Positions 33,001 to 61,900 of a DNA stretch of 64,000 nt are shown here, in pieces. The position numbers and the translations under genes are program-made. The DNA comes from Trematomus loennbergii (lineage: Eukaryota; Chordata; Actinopteri; Perciformes; Nototheniidae). Under the pieces are notes generated by a model, which was not told where the DNA came from, made no database searches, and saw only the letters and a program-made list of their open reading frames with translations. Position 1 is the stretch's first letter. Every line of letters starts with the position of its first letter. Location of the stretch: contig JAAOOA010000002.1 in assembly GCA_012861695.1 (NCBI GenBank), forward strand, positions 36,225,244-36,289,243, read 5' to 3'.

Positions 33001-34515
33001 TAAGTAATCAAAGTAGATATCAAGTTAGATTGCTGAAAGAGCTGCAAGATCAAGGGTTTTCAGTTGCTATCATATAAGCATGGCAGCATTGACAACTCTA
33101 CACCAGACACACAGGTTGAGAACGTGTGTCAGTAAAGGGGAAGGGCATCTTGGCACTGAAGATTGACTGTTAACAGAGCAGACTGAGTATCCACTTTGTG
33201 TTGACGGGAAAATTATAGATTTCAGATGGGTTATTCAGAGCCTTTAATTTGAGCTTTGAGTAATGACTTGGCTTTTGCCCTCTTACTCATATCATCTGAG
33301 TTCTGTTGTGTATACACTGGCCTCTGATCCAAGGTGCTCAGCTTGGGTCATTGTAGCATTCATCTCATAGTCTGCTAAACTGAGTGTATCATCAACCGGC
33401 TGTCCCATTCAGCCAGCTCCGCCCATGTTTCCAGTGGAGGGGCAAAAAAAACTACACACATGAATTCACCTCAGTGCGTGTGTGTGTAATTGCTCAGAAT
33501 ACCACAGTGTTGAGGTTTCAGCTCCATAACCAGTTGGAGTCAGGCAAACAGCGCTGGTCCAGTTTCAGCACAGTTTCAGCACAGTTTCATCAGGCGGACA
33601 GATTATTGTCCTGCCTCAGGCAGTATCAGAGTGATGCAATGAGTTCCCATGACAGGTGGGGTTGCGTACTTAAAAAATAACACTATTTAGTAACATTGTT
33701 GATTTGCATTAATTCTAATATGTGGAAAAGTTCAAAGAGTCCTGACAAATGCATTTCCAGTTGAGATTATTGCACACTTTGAACTTTTGGCTGTTTGATG
33801 AAAAGTCATGTCTTGGTTACATCACTGTATGTTATAAGAGCCAGTAATGTTTCGCGTACAAAATGAAAACATTAGAATAATATTAATCTCTGACTGTAGA
33901 GCTTTCACCACTTTGCAGTGAGTCAAATTGTTGTTATGTGTTAAGGATTATCTAGGGAATAGAAATCGAGGGAAGTTAGTAGAAACAGCAACATAGACTG
34001 GTATTTCTCAAGTAGCAAAACAAAGATAAATGCTATATAGTTTGATATAGTGATATACTTTAAGAATTATTGTCTGAACATCAGACGCCTAAACGTTTGA
34101 GAGTTAACTGGGTATTTGGTGTGGTCAGTATTGCACGATGAATGACGACTGAGCTGCAAATCATTATGTAAATGAGACCTTTTGAAAAAATAGATAACTA
34201 GGCTTAATAACACAAGAACAGGATGGAAATAGGTCTGGCACAATGTTAATGTGGTGTTAATTTGAGAAATGGAATAAGGCTGAACATTTTATGTAAAGGT
34301 TTTAGTGTAGTTTCCAATGTGTTGTTATTCTTTGTCACTTCATCTGTGCTGGAAAAGCTTCAACAACAGTATTAACGGTATAAAAGAGAAGAGTTTATTT
34401 GTTCATGGCTGCTTTCGGTAAGAATTATGACATCTTTAAAGCCAACACTTTCAATAACATGTTATGGGATTGTGTTACATCATATTTGCCCCTTAAGCTT
34501 TTATTGAATGGATAT
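30070..34515. other. Intergenic DNA, no gene recognised
   Basis: Frames of up to 140 codons on the minus strand at 30853-31472 overlap each other in different phases and are Ser/Phe/Lys-rich without domains. An A-run followed by TATATATA lies near 32978-32995. Nothing else is supportable. Confidence 0.45.
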
Positions 34516-34521
34516 CATTAA

Positions 34522-34896
34522 AGGTGGGGTAGGTAAATTTGAGAAACCGGCTCGAGATACACTTTTTGTTATATTCCATGGAATGCTCTTAACATCCCGA
34601 TAGCAATGAATATCTTAAGTGCTTTGACAAAAAATCCATAAAAAAATGTCATCTGTGGAAGCCGTAGTACTGTAAAAAGCATGACCAATCATTTTAGCCG
34701 GCCCGGCTAAAATAACTGGATGGCCTACCTGCCTGTCAGCTTTCCATCTGTGCACAAAATTATCCTCATTGGTCATGTGCACGTTCGTGTGTGTTGGAGG
34801 AGGGGCTCTGTAAGGAAGTGGCAGATTTTTTCCGGCTGTGTATTTTCAAATTCTAGCGATCTCGAGCTGGTTTCTCCAAAATTACCTACCCCACCT
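34522..34896. mobile_element. TTAA-flanked MITE, copy 2 (intergenic)
   Basis: 375 bp in the same orientation as the copy at 5651-6018, again with TTAA at both edges (34518-34521 and 34897-34900) and AGGTGGGGTAGGTAA termini. The palindromic ATTTTAGCCGG core, ACTTTTTGTTATATTCCATG and GTTGGAGGAGGGGCTCTGTA blocks are shared. It lacks the direct GAAGTCTGAAGG duplication present in copy 1 near 5930. Confidence 0.88.
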
Positions 34897-34900
34897 TTAA

Positions 34901-35911
34901 GTGAATTATTATTCATTTGAGAAACATTTTCCTTAGATTAGGAAAGTACTGGGAGTGGGCCACATTTATCGGAGGTTACAGGGAAAGTAACTTTAACTGT
35001 ATTTAGATTAAGTTAAGGATACCAGAAAATGCTGTTGAGCTAACGGTGACTAAATCAACTAAATATCAGATTAACACTTCTTATAAACGCTCAGGGTAGA
35101 ACACTTGTAAGGCATGTTTATAGGACATATTGAGTTTAATTATTGGTTATCTTTGGGATTTTCTGGGGAAAATTGTAGAGCTTTGAATATAATAATATGC
35201 AATAACTGAACCTAATAACTATTATTATATGACTCATTTTCATAAATGAAATACCGTACATATGAGAAAATGTCTGAGACAGTGAAAGGGACGACGGTGA
35301 GTTGACGTAAGTACTTTAATCAGGCACTTTTAGAAGAATTTCTCTTCTCTGGCACCATAATACGCACAGTTTGGACAAATATGAAACACAAGTGGTTGGG
35401 TAACACTGTTTTATACAAAACAAAACAAACAACAAGGTACCTTCAATCAATTAGGTAGTGTTCATGTATATTTGGCCATGGTCAAAACAGCATCCTTGTA
35501 AATAATTTACTAAGCATCACAGTCTACCTATACAATGAATCAAGAAATGAAGAATGTTAGTGGTGCTTAAAATAATGTTAGCAAGGGTCTTAAACTGGGG
35601 ATTAGGCAAACAAAATACTGTTATAATGATAAGTAGGGAGGAATCCACATTTAGGGTACTGAGGGCACTATGTAGTTTTAATGGTAATTTACACATTATT
35701 TTTATTTTACGAAGGCGGCCAAAAAACACAATTATGATCATGAATGTATTCATGGCGTAGGCATCTGTGTGAAAAATGGTGTCTGAAAATATACATGACA
35801 TACATTTCTCATCATTAACTAGGAAACATTCTCTGGTGGGGTTTTAACATTCATCAAAAAGTTCTTTTCATTCATCATATTTAAGTTTGACTTTCAATCC
35901 ATATTGTATTA
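34901..35911. other. Spacer between MITE and dchs1 3' end
   Basis: AT-rich, with minus-strand AATAAA-type hexamers (for example near 35706-35701) that could also serve as dchs1 polyadenylation signals. No gene. Confidence 0.4.
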
Positions 35912-36958
35912 TTTATTTAAAGCGCTACTGAAAAGAGGGGACAAATGTGGTCCAAAACAAGGGGACAAAAATAGAATACCTGCCAGAAATGTAAAGATAA
36001 TACTTAGTTAGAGTTTAAGTATTGTTTCTTTAATGTTTTACTGAGGGACATTGGATGAGTAGTACATGACACACCGGCTTACATTCTCTGTAATGATATG
36101 GCTGCTTACATTTACCCCGTAGCTGCTCAATGATCTCCCACACATGGTTTATCTACAATGCAAAATTAGGGCAGTAAAGCTCACTGTGAGAAATTAAAGC
36201 AAGGGTACCTGAAGGATGTGATCATTGGATGTCAAGTTTAATTTTCCATTGCAGGAAATGAAGGTGAGAACTAAGACACCTTTTTTAAGCATTTCACATT
36301 CATGATTACCTTTTGATGTGACATCAAACACTGGATTCGCGGAAAATCTGATCATACAATAGTCTATTCTGACTGATGTTTCATTTGTTCAAGCAATGAT
36401 GTCTCTTCCTCCATAAATATTTACATCTGTTACACATATCCCAATTCATAAAGCATCGATGAAGAGCTTCATTTAAAACCACAAGGTTAAGAACGTCAAG
36501 AGATAAAACCAACTTACAGTACAAACAAGTATACAGTACAAACTACAAATATACAAATATAGAAATATATTCTGAGGTTTTAGCAACCTTGACAGTTTAA
36601 TGCCATTCCTTGTCAGAACAAAATGAAAATATAAAAATATAGACAATGCTTTTGTACAAAATATTGACATCATGTATGAATCTCCATTAGAATGTGCAAA
36701 TTAAGACTGATCAACAGAAGAATGAGGAGTTTCGTTCACACAACCACACAAAAAGGCATAGTCCATTTTGGCCTGTTAATCATGTAGTTCAGTTTCTTTT
36801 TCAGTAAGCACCACAACTTCATTTGGATGTCTTAGTGTGACCTTGTGTACTCTTGAGAATAGCATTAACACGGTTCAGGTTATCAGCCCCTGTGGTCAAA
36901 CATAAGGACAGTCTGGGACAGCAATGACATTTCATTCACCCTGAATTGTCTTTTCATT
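35912..36958 (-). other. dchs1 3' UTR region, candidate polyadenylation signal
   Basis: Below the stop codon the sequence is AT-rich and non-coding. The first clear minus-strand AATAAA is at 35917-35912, and a variant ATTAAA lies near 36600. Either would give a 3' UTR of several hundred bases to 1 kb. This is inferred from position only. Confidence 0.35.
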
Positions 36959-54025
<17,067 letters not shown>

Positions 54026-57000
54026 CTACAGAGAAGAAAACATGCTATTGGTTAAACATTTCAAAATTGTGCATTAACATTAAATGCATTAAGTTGTAAG
54101 ATAAATATCCTACAGGATAAACTCAGCAGTTTCCGTACTCATTAATAATACTACTACCCTAAAGCTGCCGCAGATCAGATATAAATACTATTAGAGGGAT
54201 GTAAGAGTGGTGGAAATCTACAAACTGAAACAAGAGCCCCATACCAGGTGCCTTTTGAAAGCATCTTTGGATCTGGTCTTTGTTGTTTATCTGAGCCTGA
54301 GCGTGAGCCAAACATGCTCTTTGGCAGAAAGGGGGTCTGTGGGAATGAAGGAGGATGACTTCTGCAGGCTCTGGGATGGCTGCCAGCAGGAAAACTGCCT
54401 GCTTCAGGAGTGGCGTCTGTCTGCAGAGGGCAGTGACAGGGACGGCTGGGCAACATTGGAGTACCGCACAGTATGCTTCAGTGCCTCACATTTTACCCTA
54501 ATGTAATGTCCCACTTGCGGTCTGGTTTTAATAATGCCGCACAACTACAGAGGGCTGGAACCGGTGGAGCTATTAAAGCAGCTCACAAGCCATCAGCCGG
54601 GGAGCCGACTCACTTACAGGATCTCCCAAGACAGCGCAAAGCAAATAGACCAATCAGATCGCGTCCCTAGGGACCAGAAGTGTAATTGTTTGCAAGTGTT
54701 GGCTCTGGATGGCAGTTTGCAGGATATTAAAGGAGGGTTAAACCTCACAAGTTGATTAGAATGATCTTTTCTTCCATCATTTATAAATAGATCTTTTTAA
54801 GGAAACAATAATTGGAAGAAGAAAGCTAAATTCATGCGGAGGGGCTCCAACACTCAGTGGCGGGGAGTATTTATCAGGAACATTGCCAAGAAAAAGAAGG
54901 CAAACCATGCTTATCATCGAAAGCTGAGATGTTTTTAAAATGGCATTGAGTGTGAGTAGATGGAAATCATTCATTCAAGGCGATGAAGGTTTGGCAGCCG
55001 TAATTCAGGCTCCATCTCTTTCCTGAGCAGATGGCAGACGGGGGACTCGCAGAGAGCATGCCCCACACTCTGAATGCAACTCCTAACAGAGGGCGAGTAG
55101 TGTGTAGGAGTGAGGGAGTTGTAAAGCTGGCAAAGACGCAAGCCAAAGAGAAGAATAATAAACCACATGAGGAAAGGGGAAACCAATAGCAATACAAGAA
55201 AGCTACTCCATCTTTTAGCGCACATAGGCTGCAGCTTACTGTAATATTTTATCATCTTGCAGGGGGACAAGTTATTTACAGCTCTATATGCTTGTTTTCT
55301 TCACAGTTGTGTGATGAGTGTCAGCTGGAACATTGTAGTAATACCATGGGTCTTACACAAAAAACGTTCAAAAGCCAGCAGATATGCTACAAACATTTCC
55401 AAACAGGTCTGTAGGAAAATATTCCCCCCTTGTGACTGGCTCATTCGTGGCAGGCAATGAATGTACGAGGTATTTCAGCAGACTCCAAGTAGCTTTCAAA
55501 TTTAGCCTAAAACTTTTTTTTTACAAAGTACACCCACATACAGTTCATAAAAAAATCACATGTAAAAAGCCCACATTTATATTTATGATACCAAAAAGAA
55601 AGAAAGAGAAAAAAGAAAATGAAAAATACTTTTTGTGGGGCGAGAGATGGAGCTCTTTTCACTCTATGAAACTATAATTATACACAGGAGAATGAACTAG
55701 TGTGTTTAAACTTAACACACAGTTGAAATGAGGGTTCTCAGTCAGTTTTAAAAGTTAAAACTTGAGCAAGGTCCAGTGGCACAGTGTGGGCTGCCGAGAT
55801 ACTGAGCTTTCTGTTAAAAAGCAAATTCAGAAGGGAGGATTGAGTGATGGGTATGCCATGAAATTAATTAGCATGAGGAGGATCTGGAGCTTTAATAATT
55901 ACCCTTCTCCCAGCGCTCCAGTACTGCGCAAAGTGGTGAGGATATATGGTTTAAAAACCTGAGAGTAATACAGTATGTTCCTTGAGTTAAGTGTATGGCT
56001 TTTTGTGGGGGAACAGGGGAATATAAATAACCACACAATCACATTTACATACATTCTAACCACTGTAAGTAAATGCCTGAAGCAAATTAGTCTATTTTGA
56101 AATCTGCAGAGATTGCAATTTCAGTTCCACTCTTATTTCTAAGTTAATAGCAGCATATCAGTGTCATCTTGCTGGAACACAGAGACTTGTCTGTCTAGGA
56201 GTTTATAATTATTCAGCCACACATATAAAATGACATATGAGGTCATATGCAAATGAAAAAATGAGCAGGACAATTAGCCAAACCTCAAACCATGAACCTT
56301 GAGAGACGGAGATGACCTTAACAACATACAGCCTCTGGCGTCACAGATGAGAATAAATCACAAGGATAACTACCTTCTCTACGTCTAGTGTACATTAAGG
56401 AAAAGGAAATATTCATAACCAAGAAAGTTATTTGAGATGTAGTAGGAATTCTCCTCCCTACAGCAGAGAGAATAATATCTCTCACAACTTTGGACCAACC
56501 ACGGATACACGGGGCCTCTCTTTCTGTTTCCCACTGACTTTTCACTCTTTCTAGGTATTACACAAAGTCTCTATTTCTATTGGATTAAAAGTTCAAAAGC
56601 AGGAGTAATCTTAGATCATCAGAAGCAGCCAGCAGTATTCTCCCTACACTCTGTGTGTGTGAGTGAGGCATGATGGGAGCTGTCTTATCAGCAGGGGAAA
56701 GGCAACGTTTGGCCGAGTCCTTAGTAAAACAAGCTGGGGGAATCCAAAGATAACTGGGGTACTTGTGGTTCTCCCATCAGATTCCAGGAGCCTTCCAGAG
56801 GAGACTGTCCAATCAAGAGAACAGGATTCGCAGGAGAAAACATGCCTTTGAATGTTTATGTATAATATGTTCGAATGGAATAATGATCCTGAGGCTTTTG
56901 GATGCTTCACCGTGTTCTGGCCCATGTCCTCGCTTCCTGGTCTGAGAGAGAGCCAGGCCTGCAGAAAAACAAGCCCGGGGTTTGGGTGCGTTCTATTTTT

Positions 57001-57656
57001 AGAGTTGAATTTCCCCAAACTATTAGAATGATGTGGCTTTTTAGTTATTTTACTATGGTGGATATTACCAGACGTATCTCAGCGTGACCTTATTTTCCCA
57101 AACCCACTGCTCCTCTATCCATATTTATTCTTCAGCCATGTAAAAAAGCTCCACGGTGGAAAGAGCTTGAGTAAAAACCTGTGAGTAAATGAATGATGTA
57201 GAGCCGAAACCATTGAAGCCAACAAGGGGTGAAATGAAGGGGATGTAGTTTTTAATCATGCTTCCCGTATTTTGGAGTGCCCAGTCAAACAAATCTGTCT
57301 CACGTAGTCCTTAGTGAAGCCAGCCAATCACCTCTTCCAATCCAAATAGGCCACAAATGACGGAGTGTGCATGTAAATGTTTGCCAACTGGGAAATTATC
57401 GCACACATCAGTCAAACTCTGCTTGCACGCATTCGTTGAGTGTACCTTAGATGCATAAGCAAAGACACCGGTGTACAAACACTGGGGATAAAATCAATGC
57501 TCATTACAAGCTTGTGATGCCTGCAGAGCAAGTGAGCGAGACCATTTTCATTCTGCACTCTGATTATACCAAGATCTTCTTTGTATTCACTCGGAGCTCT
57601 TTTTAAACAAACTAAGCCCAGATAAGTATGCAGCAGTGGCTACCGTGACTCTAGCC
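54026..57656. other. Large dchs1 intron, right-hand exons outside window
   Basis: I searched for further cadherin exons (DxNDN, LDRE, GENG motifs) on the minus strand and found none up to 64000. The intron is therefore at least 10 kb, separating the visible exons from the N-terminal exons. In human DCHS1 a very large early exon encodes the N-terminus, which fits the missing ~600 residues. Confidence 0.6.
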
Positions 57657-58056
57657 CAGTGGTTCTCAAACTTTTTCTGTCAGGCCCCCCTTTGGAGAAA
57701 AAAAAAAAGTCGGGCCCCCCTCAACACAAATAGTCACGTAATGGGCCAAGTTAACATTTATTAAAATACATCAATATGAACGTGAGCATTCCTTTCAAAA
57801 ATCACTTTGCTAGAACAGTGATAATAAAACAATGCTCCATAAGTCTGTGTGCTCAAAAAAATAAATACATAATACAATTGTGCAATCCCTTTGCTAGAAC
57901 AATAAGTTATAATACTTTGCCACTTTGCAATCTGTGCCAAAAAAGTAAAAGAAAGAAAATGCTGATATTTGGCAAAAAGTGTGTCTTAGCACAGCATTAG
58001 TGGCTGCAATGAGCCTGTTTGGCACTGCACATTTCTTCAAAACGGGGTTGCAGGCT

Positions 58057-58329
58057 CAGTGGCGGCGCCAGAGATTTTCTTTTGGGGGTGCTGTGGGGTA
58101 GCTTGACGTTTCATAGAGGGTGCTCAAACATTTATGGTTTCCCATTAATGTACCAGGCGCTACAGTGGAATTTTCTACTGCAACACTCCCCATGCAAATA
58201 CACAATGTACCCGCGACTGTTACAATGAAGGCTCGATAATCAGCTCACGGCATATAGGGGTAAAGGGCTATTTTTATAAGTGGGAAGTGGACCTAACATA
58301 GGAGGGTCCGGGGGCATGCTCCACCACTG
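58057..58329. mobile_element. Nested repeat, CAGTGGCGGCGCC terminus
   Basis: Begins CAGTGGCGGCGCCAGAGATT and ends GGGGGCATGCTCCACCACTG. The short CAGTGG/CCACTG inversion suggests another small hAT-type insertion within the larger one. Confidence 0.5.
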
Positions 58330-58589
58330 CACTTTGAGAGCAAAATGAAGAGATCTATGGATACATCACTCAACACCCATATGAAACAGAACTGTAAACA
58401 GATTTACTTTTTCTTTATGGATATTTTACAAATCACTCCCCTTTTAAACTGTATTCTTGTTTTACTGTCATAGTATTTCATAACTGTTTTTCATTTATTC
58501 TCATATTTTTGTATACCTATAATGATCATATACAGTAAACGCGTGCCTCAAAATAATTGTTTACATTAATCGTGACCAAACCGTTTGCA

Positions 58590-58618
58590 ACCCACTGAGA
58601 TAACTCATCTCAGTGGGT
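58590..58618. repeat. 12-bp perfect hairpin
   Basis: ACCCACTGAGAT at 58590-58601 and its reverse complement at 58607-58618, with a 5-nt loop, inside the hAT-like element. Confidence 0.9.
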
Positions 58619-58787
58619 AATCTAAACACTGAGAGAGTCCTTTACCTCACTGAGCTGAGGTTATCTGAGCCTCTCAGTCTGACAGGCGATAGTTCTCCCT
58701 CCACCTTGTTGTTGAAAAAGCTCCTTATATCCGTTAGCGTAGCTAGCTAGCACCAGATGCTAACAACAACAATCTCCGGTACCGGTG

Positions 58788-58788
<1 letters not shown>

Positions 58789-58821
<33 letters not shown>
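58789..58821. repeat. (CT)n microsatellite
   Basis: About sixteen CT units bordered by GCGCG and CACACA. Confidence 0.95.
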
Positions 58822-58829
<8 letters not shown>

Positions 58830-58968
58830 ATGGCTCGTTCCACACACACACAGAGCCGAGCTTGAATGAAACACAGAGACCCAGACTTACTTGTACTGTA
58901 GCATATTATTTTCGAATCAATCATTTTTCATTTTTCCCCCTGTCATGCCCCCACTTTGAGAAACACTG

Positions 58969-61900
58969 CAGCCCAAATTACACTCTGCTACTTTGTGGCA
59001 CAAAGAAATATTCAGAAAATACTGGATGACATCTCTAAACCTCTGAAGCTCAATTGTATGACTGAGCCTTCTGCCGTGATTAAAAGCACGCCATGTGACA
59101 CATTACTCAACAAAGAGGGCTTCATTGTATAAACTGTGACCGCTTATGAAGGTTAGGCAGCTGAGAACTCTATTTGATATATTTAAGTTGCCATACTAAA
59201 GATGTTCAGAAGCTTAAACTTCAGTTGTGCCTAAATGGATGGACTGATTCAGACTTTAAAGACAAGTCAAAAAAGTGAGATTTTCCAGATATTCATTAAA
59301 TGATGCCTAATAATCAATATCAAACATAATTCTACTGAGAGTTTCACAGACATGGCCAATAAAGTCTGTAATATTAGGACTCCCACAAGAGCAATTCAAT
59401 GCAGCGTGTGACTGATTGATGGAGTGTCATGGAGATCATTAAAAGACACTGAAGGCAAAGAGGAAAGCGTAGGCTCAAAGAAATCAAAAGAGTGGGCACA
59501 TTGCAGAAATCTGGACTGAGAGTTACTTTGGGAAGTCACAGCTGGTGTGAAGCCGTGTACACTCCTCTCTCTCTATTGTCCTGGCATCACTTCTGAGGAC
59601 AGCAGAGATGAGGAGAGTGAGGCAGAGACTTCCTAAAGGACTCTTTCACTACACGTTGAAGTAGCAGATAGGCAGGTTAGAGACATTTTGACATGTCGGC
59701 CACCACACTAAAGACCTAGACAGAGACCGCACGGGCCCGGTGGAAGGAAGAAGCCCACACACTGTTGACCAATATATCTAAACTCTAAACATTAACCGCA
59801 TCGACAGGTTTGTCTGGAGTACGACCAACCATATGTGAAAGATTTCCGTGGTTACTAAGGAGACAGAAAGCTGAAGTCTTCACAGCATAGTTTAAGACAT
59901 GTGTAAGGTCATGCTGACATTACATTGTACCAAACTGTGGCTGTGATGTCTTGCTGCCATTGTATAAAGTGTGATAAAAGTAATAAAATGTCAACAGACG
60001 TCTGAGCTCAAAGAGAATGAAGGGCGTTCAAGAATCATCCTAGCTTATTGTATAGATGCTGTATGTCTACAGGCAGGTCTATATAGCTAGAGAAAGCCAA
60101 AGCTGATACAGTGGTCTTCCTAAGACACTATTACCTGTCTGGCAGACTATGCATATGCTCTGTGCTGTGAGGGGAACCAATAAAAATGGTCCTGAGATTG
60201 CTTTAACCTTTTTTTGGGGCTTTGCATTTAACTTATTCCTTCTTCCTGGCAATGCTTGCATTGTAAAGTGGCAGTCCTACTATCAGCTATATGTTGGTAT
60301 AACTTCGGAAACCAATGTATTTCATGGCACTCATTTTTTAATTCCAGTTCTGCAAATTGAAAAGTTGACTTGATGGTGTTGCCGCAGGAAGGGTCAGGGG
60401 GTCATCAAATGAATTAAAATTCACCCTCTAGTGACCATTCATCTGCAAGCGGAATTTAATGAAAATCCAGCCAAGAGTTTCTGAGACATATGATCATGTG
60501 TTAGTGTCAGAAAAAACTGTTGAATTAAAGGAAGTGCAAGACAAAAAGGCAGCAGGGGTCATGTACTGTTTTGAAGAGAAAGAAGGACTCCAATATACTT
60601 CATTTTGTTTGGGAGAATAACTTTGTGTGTGGCATGGAAAATAAAAAGCTATTCATAGGAAACACTCCAAATACATCAATTCAAGCGTGACTCTGACTTT
60701 GAATGAAAATATAACATCAGCTCTCAATTATCCTTTGCATAATTTCTGTTGTAAAAGCCTCCACAACATAACACTGGCATTGGCACATCAACATATTCCT
60801 AATAATTACAGACCAAACAGCTATGCAAAGTTGCTTTCATTATTAGCAATTCAAATTCACTCCTTCAGTATCCCAGCATGACTTCACATGAACAATCCAT
60901 TCCAGATTTGTCAAGTCCTTTCTGGGTCCAGATGTCCGTTAATATACATCTGCTGTATTGGGGTATCCCTGTGAAACACCATATAACTGTCGAGGTCAGT
61001 AACAATCTTAATCAAACTGATTTCTCTAAAGATATACAGTTATGTGCCGGTTGCCAAATCATATCACCCAGAACTGTCATTTCACATTGGAAATGAATTC
61101 CAACTGTCCTTGCAGGGCTAAGGATTTGACCAGAGTACAGCTGTAAACGAACACTAATGAATTCCATGACACATGTGCTGAAGGATAAACATGACAACAG
61201 ATAATATTTTAAAGTACATTTCCAGAATGATATGGTCTTGACGTAATTCGGTTGCCTGAAGAAACAGAACAACTTTGTTGTTACTTCTGAACAGCAAAGC
61301 AACATTTGCCAAGCTTATGGCCCAGCAGTTCGTACTGGCCTAGTTTCTTCCAACGGGATTGTCTTAGCTCAGGATATAAAAGAAACTACTTTCTGACATG
61401 AGGAGACAAAGAAGTATTGATTTCTAAATCAACAATAGGTCCATGAACTGCAGCTCTTCATCTTCCTCTGTGTAGTGCACCGACAAAAAATGTGGAGGAC
61501 AGAAGGTTAGAGCGGTGTAAGGTCCACGTATCTGGCAGAGGAACAGAGGGGAGGGGATATAATCACACTCGATGCTAGAGTGCAGACACGGGACAGGATA
61601 GGGTTTCTGTCTCTTTCCTTTCCTCTCAAACATCCCTCACCATAACTACTACACTGCTGGAAAAAGTGAGTCCAAACATAGTGACAGAGTTCTGTGAGCG
61701 AAACGGCTAGAAGGTCAATCTGCTGATGAATTACATTACAACACAAAGCTGGAATGATAACGTTGCATTTTTAAAGATGGTGTTTTGTTATGCAATCCTA
61801 ATAAAGTCGCAGCTTGGCATTCATTATCATACTTTTTCCCAAATGAACACCCAGTAAACAGGCTGCCTGTCAGTGACTCTATTTTTTGCGTAAGAAAGAC

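Larger units (their letters stand above)
57657..58968. mobile_element. hAT-like element in dchs1 intron
   Basis: Starts CAGTGGTTCTCAAACTTTTT, with TCAGGCCCCCC following, and ends GCCCCCACTTTGAGAAACACTG, the imperfect inverse. CAGTGGTTCTCAA is a classic hAT terminus (family knowledge). 1,312 bp, no transposase ORF. It contains a nested repeat at 58057-58329 and a CT tract at 58789-58821. The flanking 8-mers do not match, so the target duplication has decayed or been lost. Confidence 0.72.
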
